This document shows positions 26,991 to 39,083 of a stretch of DNA of 64,000 nt, piece by piece. How positions within the stretch are numbered: position 1 is the first letter of the stretch; each line of letters starts with the position of its first letter. Source of the DNA: Engraulis encrasicolus. Its lineage: Eukaryota; Chordata; Actinopteri; Clupeiformes; Engraulidae. The notes below the pieces were generated by a model that had not been told where the DNA came from, searched no databases, and worked only from the letters and a program-made list of their open reading frames with translations. Location of the stretch: assembly GCF_034702125.1 (NCBI RefSeq), contig NC_085875.1:40316240-40380239 (forward strand). The letters are read 5' to 3'. The position numbers were made by a program, and so were the translations under genes.

Positions 26991-29900
26991 CTATCAACAT
27001 CCATCGAGCTGGACTCCCTCAAATAGCCATTACAATGAAGGTAAGTCCCTGAAACCTCTTAGTTGAAAAATACCAGTGTCGGCGACGCCTCTCTGGCTGA
27101 AGTCAGATGAGCTGCTGGTGGGGCACCTATTTATCAACAACACACGTGCTACTGTTTGCTATCTTTTACGACGGTTAACATAGGTGATGTAAGCTAGTAT
27201 TTGTTCAATCATGTCAAGAGTACATCTGTCTGTCCCAGTGAAGTTGGAAGGAGAAGTGGAAATGTTGTCGTGAGACCTTCCAAATTGCATTATGATAAAC
27301 GAAAAACACGAAGCAACTGCTGTTGCTGACCTACCTTTTGAAACATGCATGCATTTTTTGTCCTGCTTGTATGTGCAAGTCTGGTCAAGCGAGGCTGTTC
27401 ATTAAAAATTAACCTGGCATCTATTTATCTCATAGGCTTATTATTGGCCTGAAGTCTGTCTGCCTACCACTTGACAGTTTGCAGAACAGGAGTGTCTAGT
27501 GAAGAAGCGTAAATAGGCCAGCTACATCTGTCTTTTGAGACAACATTGTCATCATATCACAAGCATAATGCAGCAGCAGTTTTACTATAGTAGGCTCTTT
27601 GTTATTGAGGCATCTGTGGGATGATTGAGCTGTATGTACACCGCATCGCACCTTACAAAACATGCCTAAACAAGCATCTTCATCTGACAGTCAGTTACAA
27701 ACTAGACCAGGCAGTGGAAAAGACCCCGAATATTTCCCAACTTTCTATGATGCACCTTGTGTCCCTTGTAAGAGTCACTCAACCACATATCCGTGTCCAT
27801 GTCTTGATGCTAGCTTTGTCCAGAGTGGTCAAAGCTGACAATAGATAATCTGTGTTTCTCTTGCCTCTTTCTCCTTCAGGCAGCAGATGAGCCTGCCTAT
27901 CTGACTGTGGGAACTGATGTTAGTGCAAAGTACCGCGGTGCCTTTTGTGAGGCAAAAATTAAGACTGTCAAACGGATGGTCAAAGTTAAGGTAAGAGTGC
28001 CTCCACCAACATCAGAAGTACAGTAGGTAGCTGTTGTTGCTTTTGTGTACGGTCTACTAGGGCTACTGCTAGGGCTATATCACCATATTCTCAGCGTTTA
28101 GTTTGTGCAGAAATACATCCTCATGTCAAAGAACTGCTCTTGACTAGCATGTAAACAGTTCTCAGAATCCAAACGAAACACTGAGGCATCGTGGCAACCT
28201 GTATTTTAACCCAATCAGCACCAACTGTATTCAGAGGTGCAAACATTCCCTGTCTCAAGCCTCTGAGGAAAGTTTGGGGAAAGCATCAGCCTCCTAAACA
28301 GTAGTATTTAGTCATTCATAAGTGGCTGCATGTGAAGATATCAGACAGGGCTTGACTAACATGTCTGTGGTGACTCATGCGCCAGCTTGCTCCGCAGAGG
28401 AGTCATCCTTGTTTTGGCTCCAAGCCACAGCTCCTCTGCTCTTTGACACTGCTCCAAAGCATGTCTGCTGTCAATTGTGTCTTGTATGATGTCCGCCTGG
28501 CAATTTGACGCACAACTTCCACCGACAGTAAGAAAAGTGTTCTCTGCTGTTGCTGCCGATGCTGACGTCAATTACATCGGGCAGCTCGAATTGCATGACC
28601 CCTGCTACCAGGACTTTGTCCTCAGACTCTAGAAAATAGGCGTTTAAAGTCGTGGATTGGGTTTTATCACTGTTGTTTACAAAATCTGTAGGATCTCAAA
28701 CTGTCCGCTAGTTACGGTAGTTAGCTGTTATGCATACTGCCGTACCTTATGTATGTAGTAACTTTAGGTAGCCTTTTGGAAGAGAACCTTTCTCCATTAG
28801 TGTTTGTACTGTCATTGTTTACAAAAAATGTACCCATTCCAACACATGCAATTGTCCTTTCCCTTCCTTACGTTGGGTTCCCTGTTGTGTCGTGCATAAT
28901 GGGGTACCTGGCCTGGGGTACCAAGACGCTCCATTCTCCCTCACCCCTACTTGTGCAGTGGTGGTCCTCAGACTGTAGCTGTTAAATCTTTCACACGTCC
29001 AGCCAGGCGATGCTGTCGGCCAACCACGTGCTGCTCGGTGTGAGCAAGACGCTTACCCAGAAGCCTCTGGGTCGCAGACCACGGCGTGCGTGTGTGTTTG
29101 TGTTACACAACCAGATTACTTCACCTTGAATGAACCTCTGTATGCTCTCTCTATTGTTCAACACCCCCCCCCCTCTCTCTCTCTCAGGTGGTGCTTAAAG
29201 GAGACAGTACCTCCCAGGTTGTCCAGGATGACCAGGTGAAAGGGCCCCTCAGGGTGAGTTTTTCAAGTCAATCTTTCTCCAGAACGTCCAGGCTGCTTTT
29301 CACATCTCCTGAATGTTTTTTTGTTGTTTATACAAAAAAATCCCAGGTACAGCTAGTGAAGGATGCTTGAAAGCCACTGCTCGTCAGGGTTGTTGGTAGT
29401 CGGATGCATGAAGCTGTGTGTATGGCCAATTGGCTTCATTTATGCAGTTTGTTCCCCTCAGGGGGCCTTGGAAGATGCACTAGGTGTGTGTGTGTCCTGC
29501 TTGAAAGAGTTCCTGTCGTCTCTTGCGTTTTTGGCCATGATGAGCACCTCCCTCTGTCATCATAAGCTGGACAGGGTGAGAAACGCCAGTGGCAATGGTG
29601 CCGTTGCTTATAAGAGTATGTTGGTGAGTGGGACCTCCATTTTGGAATATTTTAGATTGGCTTCCTGTTGGGCCACAGATGAGGGAGCATGCTGTGTGTA
29701 ATTGCAGGTTACAGAGCCATTTAAAAAAAGTTATTTATTTCAGTAGCGTACTTGTTAAGTTGGTTGCTTCTGATTAGAGCTGACTTGCTGCAGCTACTGA
29801 AGGTTTTATGTTTGTGTGTGGAAAAAGTTACCACCAATTCAGCACAGCAGTCTACTTGTTCTTCAGCAGTAGTTAGTCGTTTCAGGGTTATACGATTTCA

Positions 29901-32900
29901 GGCACAGGTCCCTGGAGAGACTTTGATAGAGACCTATTCCGATAAGAGTAAAGTACCCTCTTGAAAATGGATTTTGTAGTTAAGGTAGGATTTCCAAACC
30001 TGCTATTACCTGAAGCAGGTGCACACTCTGCTTGATTTTTGGCATTGTCCTGAATATCAAACTGTGTTACTTGTGGTCACATATCAAATCATGCAGTACT
30101 GTTCATCTTTGTCTGGGAATTGTGAGCAGACTGTTTTGCACAGTGCTTTACAACATATAACTTTTATGCATATATATAACCTTGATGCATTAATAAATGT
30201 GTATGCATAAGATTTACGGTCGTCCTTCAGTATTGAAACATTATGTCAGGCAGTTAGGCCATGCATAGAGCAGTCTTTTGTGGGTGTTAATGTGCCCAAC
30301 ATGCTTAATGTGTTATGCTTTTATGCTCATGAGTGCAGAGTAGTAGACCATGCATGAACAATTCGTAGCATTCACATGTGTAGCACACACACCCGCATAC
30401 TTTACATGCAAGACATGAAAGTCGCATTATCAATGCCTTCTGCGGTGGCCTTTCTGTGCCATCCAGTATTGTGACGGAACATGTCGGTCTCCTCCTCCAC
30501 CCTTTCTTCTCCTTCCTCCTCCTCTCCCTACTCCCTCCAGGTGGGCTCCACAGTCGAGGTGAAGAGTCCAGAGGGAGTCCTGAGCGAGGCAACCATCAGC
30601 AAACTCACAGATGCCAGCTGGTACACCGTGGGTAAGTGCGCTCTCTCTCTGTCTCTGTCTCTGTCTCTGTCTCTGTCTCTGTCTCCCTCTGTCTGTGGCT
30701 GTCGCAGCAGCTTGACCCCCCTGATGGAAGTACGTACGCACATGCCGCTTGCTCACAGTCCAGTGGCGTCACTGGCTAACAAGAACAAGAAGGTTCCGAG
30801 ACACAAAAAAGGGCAGCGGAGAGCGCTTCTGCACAGTCGGATAACAACTACAAACCAGCAGCGTTAAATAATTGAGCAGAAACTGCTGGCGCCGACCGAG
30901 CACTACTTGTGGTCTATAAGCCATGATTGCAAAATGACATGCGCATCTCAGGGAAGGAATTCTTTGGTTGAAGGGCAGCATGGATGGAACTTTATTTTTT
31001 TTTCCTGCTCCCCTTTTGCCAAAGTTGTGGTCACTGTGTTGTGTGTTTTTACAAGATTGTCATACTTCTGCACTTGTATTTCTAATATGTCCTTTTGTTT
31101 TCTGTAAACCTTTTAGTGTTTGATGACGGAGATGAGAAGACATTGAGGAGGACGTCACTGTGCCTGAAAGGCGAGAGACATTTTGCTGAAAGCGAGGTCT
31201 GTACTCCACCCACCTTTTACCCGTCATCACGTGTGTATCTGTGTGTGTGTGTGCATGCATGTGCACACTCTGCTTGTATTCCTGTTGTCATGGTTTTTAC
31301 ACATCTGACATTAATTAACCTCGCCTGTGCTCCTCCCGTCCCGTGCAGACTTTGGACCAACTGCCCCTCACCAATCCGGAGCACTTTGGCACGCCTGTCA
31401 TCGGCAAGAAGACGAACCGAGGCCGAAGGACCTCCCAGGCTGTGTGAGTGCCCACTCCCTCTGCATCCTTTTTGAACGCTTTTAAGAAACTGCTGCAAGT
31501 TTCTCTTTGCTGGCTGTCAGCAAATGCAAAGTTGTCGTCGCTGTTTCATATGCCTCAAGGGGATTATTTGCTCTGACAGTTTCAGAGAGGTGTCAGTGTT
31601 GTCGTTGGAAGTTGGCTTTGTTCTTGGCACACATTATTTTGACGCTTTTGTAGCACGAGTCTGCTTTTGCGTGTTAATGCAAATGGATCAGTGGTCAGAA
31701 GCGTATACATTATTTTGAAAGGACATCGTGCAAGCACTTTCTTATTCCCTTCAAGGCACGTGTCATAGCTTTACTCAAAGGAAATTCATGCCCATGGTGG
31801 TGCTAGTATTTGATTGGTTTGGAAACTGTTTATGTTTTGCGATTATAACAGTATTGCTTGTCCTCTGCAGAAGACAAATGTACAGTATATGCATATCTGC
31901 AATAACATGTTTACAACCTCAAGAGAAACAAGCGTCATATTAATGCTGCGTTTTATTCTAAGATGTTTTCAAAAATGATTTTTTTTTTTTTTAAGTGCAG
32001 ACCATATTTCAATATCAAAATCTATACATGGTCTACATATACACCTGTGACCTGTCCAGTCCACTGACTGTTCGTTCTCATGCACCAGTTTATTGTGCTG
32101 TAACAAACTAGTGCAGTGGTTCCCAACCTATGGGCCTGGGACCCAATTTATGGGTCGCCAAAGATCCACAGAGGGTCGCGGAGTCCCCTTGATTTTAAGG
32201 GATTTAATTTTAAATATATATAGCCCATGTTGAATAAATGACAAAGCATTTAACTAATATATGCATTGATGCAACAAAATTTAAGGGCTAAATTAAACAT
32301 TTATTCTATATTTGACCAAAGACGATTTGAGGAATAAAATAGGCCTAACTAAAATGAGTTTTTGCAGGAAACAGGGGGCATCTTGTGACTCCCTCTTGTG
32401 CGGGCAATCGCGCGGTTGGGTCATCAAAGCTTACGATAGTAAAAACATGGGTCCCTGAAGAAAAAGGTTGGGAACCACTGACCTCGTGTACCTGTGCCAT
32501 ACCTAATTTTGCTGTACGTGCAGAAGACATGTATTCCTACACACAAGTTGTTTACAGGCTTCAGACAAACTAACCAAATGACCAAGCTGGTACAAGAGGG
32601 AATCTTTCTGCAAGATTTTTTAATGCATTTTAAGTGCTCCTCACTTCAGATCTACGTCAGTAAAACCCATTTCACATCCACCTTGGCCTGTCTGCTGACC
32701 ATTTTGCTCTCTTCTTTTGCTGTGTTCAGTGCGGACGAGGACAAAGAGTCTTCGTCGAGCGAAGATGAGGAGGATGACCGGCGGCGGCTGACTGACGAGC
32801 TGCTGGGGAAGGTGGCATATGTGCAGGGCAGCGGCTCAACCTCATACATGGCCCTGGTGCGTGCAGGACACTTCTTTATTATTCTTTTTCTTCAAGCCCC

Positions 32901-35900
32901 TCTTGTTCCTCCTTGTCTCCTAATGCCTCCTCTGTCGTCTTGTCTTTCTTTCTTTTCTTCTTCTGCTCCTACTTGTCCATATGCTCATTTTTCTTATGCT
33001 CTGGCTTTCCTTGTCCATCTTGTCCCTGTGTGTTGATTGTTTTGCACACATCTAGTTTTGCTGTACTTGGCATTGCTTTAGCCAGGATATCACCTACGTT
33101 TGTTTTGGGAACCTGTTTTTCTAGTTGATGTAATTTTTTTGAACGTCCTTTAATTATAGGCTGATTAATTTGCAGATCCAGAACTCTGCTTCCTTTACTG
33201 CTTTGCATACTAAAAGTGAATTCTTACTTAGTAGTGTTGCATTTACATGGACTTTCTATGTTTGCAAAGAAAACCTGTTTTTCTAGTTTTGTTGTCTTTG
33301 TCCAAATGTCCATTTACTTGAGACTTAAATGAAGCCATGGCGAGCATGCAGCGTTGCCTTGTGCAGATGACACGACGCCTGTACATTAGCTGTGTTGGGT
33401 GAACCACAGTCTATAGAGATGTGCTATTTTTGATTTGTTGAGCACAGTAGGCTGATGAAAGGTTGTGTGGAGGAGTGCTGCTATTAAGTATGCTTTTCTT
33501 CTGTCTGCTCCCCAAGGTCATATCGCCTAGCTGCAACGATGACCTCACAGTCAAAAAGGACCAATGTTTAGTGAGGTCCTTCGCCGATTCCAAGTTGTAA
33601 GTAGCTTTTTATCACTTTTTCAATGACTTCATCTTCTGTCGATCTGATATATCCAGCCTTGCTTTTAAACGACAATATGCTTCTTTTTACATGTCGTGAA
33701 AGTCAAGTGGGGTGCAAAATGTGTCATGTCTGTGCCCAAAAGCGGTGCGTTTTGACTGGGATCCATCTTAACGCCTTCTGTTTCTTCCCCTACCTCTCTT
33801 GCTTGTTTTCATAGCCACACCGTGGCGAGGAAGGACATCCATCAGCTAAACATTGACAGTATATCCAAATCCGAGTACTCATCAAAGAAAGGTAAGCCAT
33901 CGTTGGCCAGGTTCTCAAAGATTTGAGACATACTAATTACTTCAGAAGCATTGGAAGATGGATGATGCCAGAAAAAGCTTTAATTGTGCCCAACAGCAAG
34001 ATGGGGAATGCCAAGATTTGTGCCTGAGAGATGCTGATCTGCTGTAACCGTGTCATTCTGTCCTTACTCATCAGATGCAGAAATCATTCTCTCCATCAGC
34101 ATTTCTTGCGCCCCACAAAACATTTCAAGTGCTGTAATATGTGCACAGTTCAGCTCTGAAGTCAGCAGGAGCATTGTGAAATATGCTCCAAAAAGAGTCG
34201 GTTTTTGTGTTGTGTTTAGATCTTATTGCTCAGGCAATTCTGTATTATGTATCTGGCAAATGTGTTTTTTAAAGTTTTGCAACAAAAAGTAACAAATGCT
34301 TACATTCTTTGCTGTCAATCATGTCATGCAAAAACTTAATGTTTTCTACACATTCAAAATATGTGCAAAATCATTGAGTCAATGCCTGTACTTAGGGAAG
34401 TGTGCCCATACCACAGTTTGAGCTAGACTTGGTAAAGCTGACAACCTTTTGGGTGGAGAAATTTACACTGACCCACATTTCCATGCGCAGGGTTCGATGG
34501 CGCCATCCACTTCCTGAAGACGAAGGTGGTGCCAGAGAGCTGGAAGATGGACATGAGCGAGATCCTGGAGTCGTCCAGCAGTGATGAAGATGACGAGGAC
34601 GGTGACAAGGAGAGCGAGGAAGAGGTGAAGAGGAGGAGGGCTGTGGCCGACCAGGTGAGGGGACCTTGAGGCTCTGCTGCACAAACATGACGCAAACACA
34701 CTGGACCATTTAGCTGTTGGCACAAGAACTTCCTTGTTGATGTGTTGGAGGCTGGATGTGTTTGTTAGAACTATAGATGTTGGATGCTAACTAGGGGGCT
34801 ATTCCAAGAACATGGTTGAGTGATATTCCTGGCTAGGTTAACCTACAAGAAGTGCTAAACCTGACAATAGATAGCCCACAGGTGTCATCTGAGTAAGAAA
34901 ACCAGGACTTTAGGCCCTTCTATTGGATGATTTACCACCACCTCAAGGTGAACTTTACCTGCTTTACTACTGAGTCAGGTTCTTGGAATACTCCCCAGGT
35001 GACTCGGGCTCTGATGCCAGGCATGAAGGTGCCATATTGGACACACCTGAAAAGTGTTCCTTGTTCACACAGCTTCTATTCCTCATTAACGTGCTGGCGG
35101 GCCACACATGACTATTGCACTACATAAGATGTTAACGTAAAAGGCAACTTCGTACATGAAAAGCAGACGTGTTGGATCAAATTCAGAGGAACACAAGCTA
35201 CCCATCAATAACAGTGTATGGAGAGTGCTGGGTGACTTTTGCTTCTCATGTTTTCATCTTTCAAGAAAGCAGTAGAGAAATAGTAACTTGGTGGTGCACT
35301 GGACACAGTGTCTGCTACTCACGTCTGCAGTATCTGCTACTCACGCTAATATCTTCAGTGCCATTTTTTTCCTCTGTAACGTGTGGGAGGACCAGGTGTC
35401 CCTGTCTACTCCTCACCTGAGAAGTCGTGTTTATCTTTGAGTTGGAGGACTTTTGTTCCCCACTTAATTTGTTTTTGTGAACTCCAAATGGGAATGCATT
35501 GAGCCACTAGTAGCTCAACGACTCAGGTCTGCCTCTCACATGAGACTTATTGATCTCTGCTGAGGGCTTGTGCTGTTTCCTCACTTAAATTTGTCAATAT
35601 AGGGGTGCGTTCCTGAACTGCCACGAAAACCAGTAGCTAGTAATAGTGCCCACTTCACTTGAGAAGCTGTGTTCCTCATTTATTAGTTTGAGGGCTTGCA
35701 TTGAGGTCAAGCCTTAAGGTTGTCAATGTTGGACGGCTTTTGTCAACTCGTAAGAGAGGCAATAGACAGCGTATAGATTTGTGCTCATGACTAAAAAGCA
35801 CTGCTATGCTAGTGTGTTTGAAACCAGATTGCTAGGGTTTGCGCTCGACTCATGTCTGTCTTGTTTTCCTCCCAATACATACATTAGCACATGTGCTGGA

Positions 35901-38777
35901 AAGGAACCGCAAGAGTGTTTCAGTGAGATGTAAATGCAGCTTTTTTGCTAAATAAAGTAAGAGTTGTTTGCCAGCAGGGAGCCATCTAAGGCGAATGTGC
36001 CGTTAAGTTATAAGCAGTGTCCTCACAATATATATTATATATTTTCTGTGGCACTTGGCAGGCAGCATGTTTTCCAAGCCTTAGAATCCCTTTCGTGGTT
36101 GCTCATTTGTTTTGATGCATTCTGGGGCTGCATTCTAACGTGGTAGCGAGCTGTCGAGGCAGCCCTCCTCCAGCCCCTGAGCTTTTTCAGTTCACACGCT
36201 CAGCACTCATAGCCATCCACCCGCCAGCTCCACCAACCCCTCCCCTTTCCCCCTACCCCCACCCTCTGGCTGCTTCTCGCCGCAAAGCCATGTGAAGGCA
36301 TGGGAATCCCTAGCCCAGTCACTCAGAAGACCCCCTCCCCGACCCCAAGCAAGCCTACACCAAACCCCCTCAGCCAGCCCGGAATGTAAATACAGCCCCA
36401 GGCCCACAGGAGATAGATGATAAGCCCTCTCTCTTTACAGATTGACCGCCTCTTTCCCCCCCCCTCTTCTCTCCATTTCTATTTCACTTGTTCACTGTCC
36501 AAAAGCACCTTGATTGAGTCTCCTGACTGGTCTAACCGCATGTGGTGGGGGACACCCCTCCACTCCACCCCCCACTCCCTCGCCACCATTCAAATCTCTG
36601 CGCCAAACAATGCCCCATTCTTCCTGCTCCCCAACCGACTCGGACAAATGGCCATTTGTTTGGGTTTCTCTGACTTGGTTGCCGTGGCGACGGTGACTTC
36701 CTAAACTGAGGAGGAGGCAGGAGGCTGCAGGGATTGGACAATTGCCAAGGGGAGGCGTGGCCAATAAATACAGCCCAAGGGTTGGTCTAGTCCAGACTCT
36801 TCCCTCCATCTCGCTCTCTCTCTCACTCGCTCTTGCATACACACACGGAGGGGGAAGAGCTTTAGTTTTGACCCCCTCCCCTCCCCTTGCAGATATGTGG
36901 CTTGTGACAAACAGGCGCCAAGTGCGTTAGCTGCCTAGATGAGCATCGAGTGAAGTCAGGATGATAGAGCTGGGTATATACTGTACTAGTGCTCCAATGC
37001 GTCTCCTCTCGGGGTGCAGTGGGAGAGGTGGGGGTGTGACCTGAGTACAGGGGCTTTAGTAGACAGGAGCACGGGCAGTAGGATTATGCTGAGTAGCTCC
37101 ACTCCTGCGCTGAGTGCACATTGTGTACATTCTATACCCCCGGCAACACTCCTGCTTTGCTCTGTGCCATACATTGTTGTCTGCAATTTTTTTGTTGTTG
37201 CTCCGTTTTGGAAGCAATTAAGAAATGTTCCTATAGCACTTGTCATACTAGATTTCTGTGTTCCTGTCATTTTCAATGTTTGTAGTGTTTGTGTTGCAAA
37301 ATTATGACTAAATGGATGGGTATGAAGGGGGCCCTTTTTTGTCCTTTGACTTTGCCCTCCAATCCCACATGCCCACTATCTCCCTGCTGGATCTGTGCAA
37401 TATGATTTTGGAGCTAGCGCTATAGCTGCTTGCTCTGCTCTCTGTAACCATCTATCGCCTGCCTATTCCACAGTCACTGATGCAGTGAAGACTATGGCTC
37501 TGCACTTTAGCACCTGCAGTGTCGGCCCATTTATTTGCTTTTGGTAATTGGGAGTGGCACAGTGTGCCATGAGCGAAGGGGGTGAAGTTGGTTGCCCCCT
37601 TGGCAGAGTTGTTGGAAGAGGGGCTGTTAGGCCAGTGTTTATCAACTACTTGTCCCGCTGCGCCACTCTGCTCTTCTCTGCTCCTCTCAATGCTTTTTGC
37701 CCGTCTATTAGGAGCAGCAGCAGTTGGAGCTGTAGGAATTCCAGCTGTCCTGTGCGCCATGTAATCCCACCTCGCTGAGGGCAGGACATGCATGATCAGT
37801 GAGAAACAAGACTGTCGAGAGCAGCCACTGCCCACTTTAGTGAAGTGTGTGTGTGCGCAATCTGATTTTATTCCATTTGGAGAGTAAATGGACTTGTGCA
37901 GTTTGTCTTTTTGTAGAAGTGTCCAATGGTTGTCTTCCAGGGGGAGGGTCTCAAAATGATGATGCCTGAGAATGGTTTCGCTTATGGGCTGATGTCTGGT
38001 GATGCTACGATTCTCTTGGCTATCTGATTACCTCTCCTTCCCCCTAAATGACTGCTCCTAAGCACTGTGGCTGACTGTCTCGGTCTGATCAACAGACCAT
38101 GTGCTCTTCTTGACATGCGTTTGACTAAAGCTAATTGAAGTCATGGAGTCTGCAGCAAAGGCTCTTACTGCTGCACACATGGGTTCACATACACTGGACA
38201 TTTAGAGGAATTGCTTTTTAGTAACTTGATTTTGTGTGTGTGTCTGTTTTGTAGCCTGACGACGAGCCTGACCCAGAAGAGAGAGACCACTTCCTACAAC
38301 AGCTCTACAAGTTCATGGAGGACAGAGGTGAGTCAATCCTCTCTCTGCATTAACCAATAAAAACATCTGTACACCTGCCACTTCCTACACATATACACTG
38401 ACTTTTCCACTACACTTTTCCATGGAGAGTCCTAGTATGATGATGTCTGAGAATGGTTTCGCTTTATGGGCTGAAATATGGTGATGCCACGATTCTCTTG
38501 GCTATCTGATTAACTCCCTACAAATGACTAAAAACACTGAATTCAAAAAACTTTGTTCTCACTTCTGAGAACCAACATTTTAATACACTACAGGGCTCCA
38601 GACTAACTTTTTGCACTGGTTGCACTGGTGCGCCTAAAAATTTTTTTTAGGTGCACCAGCACAAAATTTAGGTGCACTCAACTGTTTTCACCACCCCATA
38701 CACACACGCACCTCAGCTTTAAAAAATAATAATTAAAATTAATAACAGTAGCAATAATAATAGCAACAATAATAGAA

Positions 38778-38837
<60 letters not shown>

Positions 38838-39033
38838 GATGGATGTATGATTTTTTTTTAACAAACCCTGCTAAAAATGTCATGATTTTTAAAATCATTA
38901 GACACAAATAGCCTAGCCTATGTTTACAGTGGAATCTGAGGTGAATTGGGTTTTGTCTATTTCCCCGTTTTTGAGCGCTCTCCCTCTGCATAATGATTGT
39001 GGTGTCTTAGCAAGCGCTACGAACAGACACGAC

Positions 39034-39083
<50 letters not shown>

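Larger units (their letters stand above)
34655..38254 (+). other. arid4a: arid4a intron 11
   Basis: 3.6 kb with a snoRNA near its 3' end (37951-38032) and an unusually GC- and C-rich, transposon-free segment at 36150-37050 that resembles a promoter or enhancer. The remaining 34655-36150 shows nothing recognised. Confidence 0.6.

Noticed and set aside
33958..34045. Possible eighth snoRNA copy (GATGATGCCAG ... CCTGAGAGATGCTGATC)
   Set aside because: Has a C-box-like start but lacks the conserved guide TTCTCTTGGCT and a properly spaced D box.
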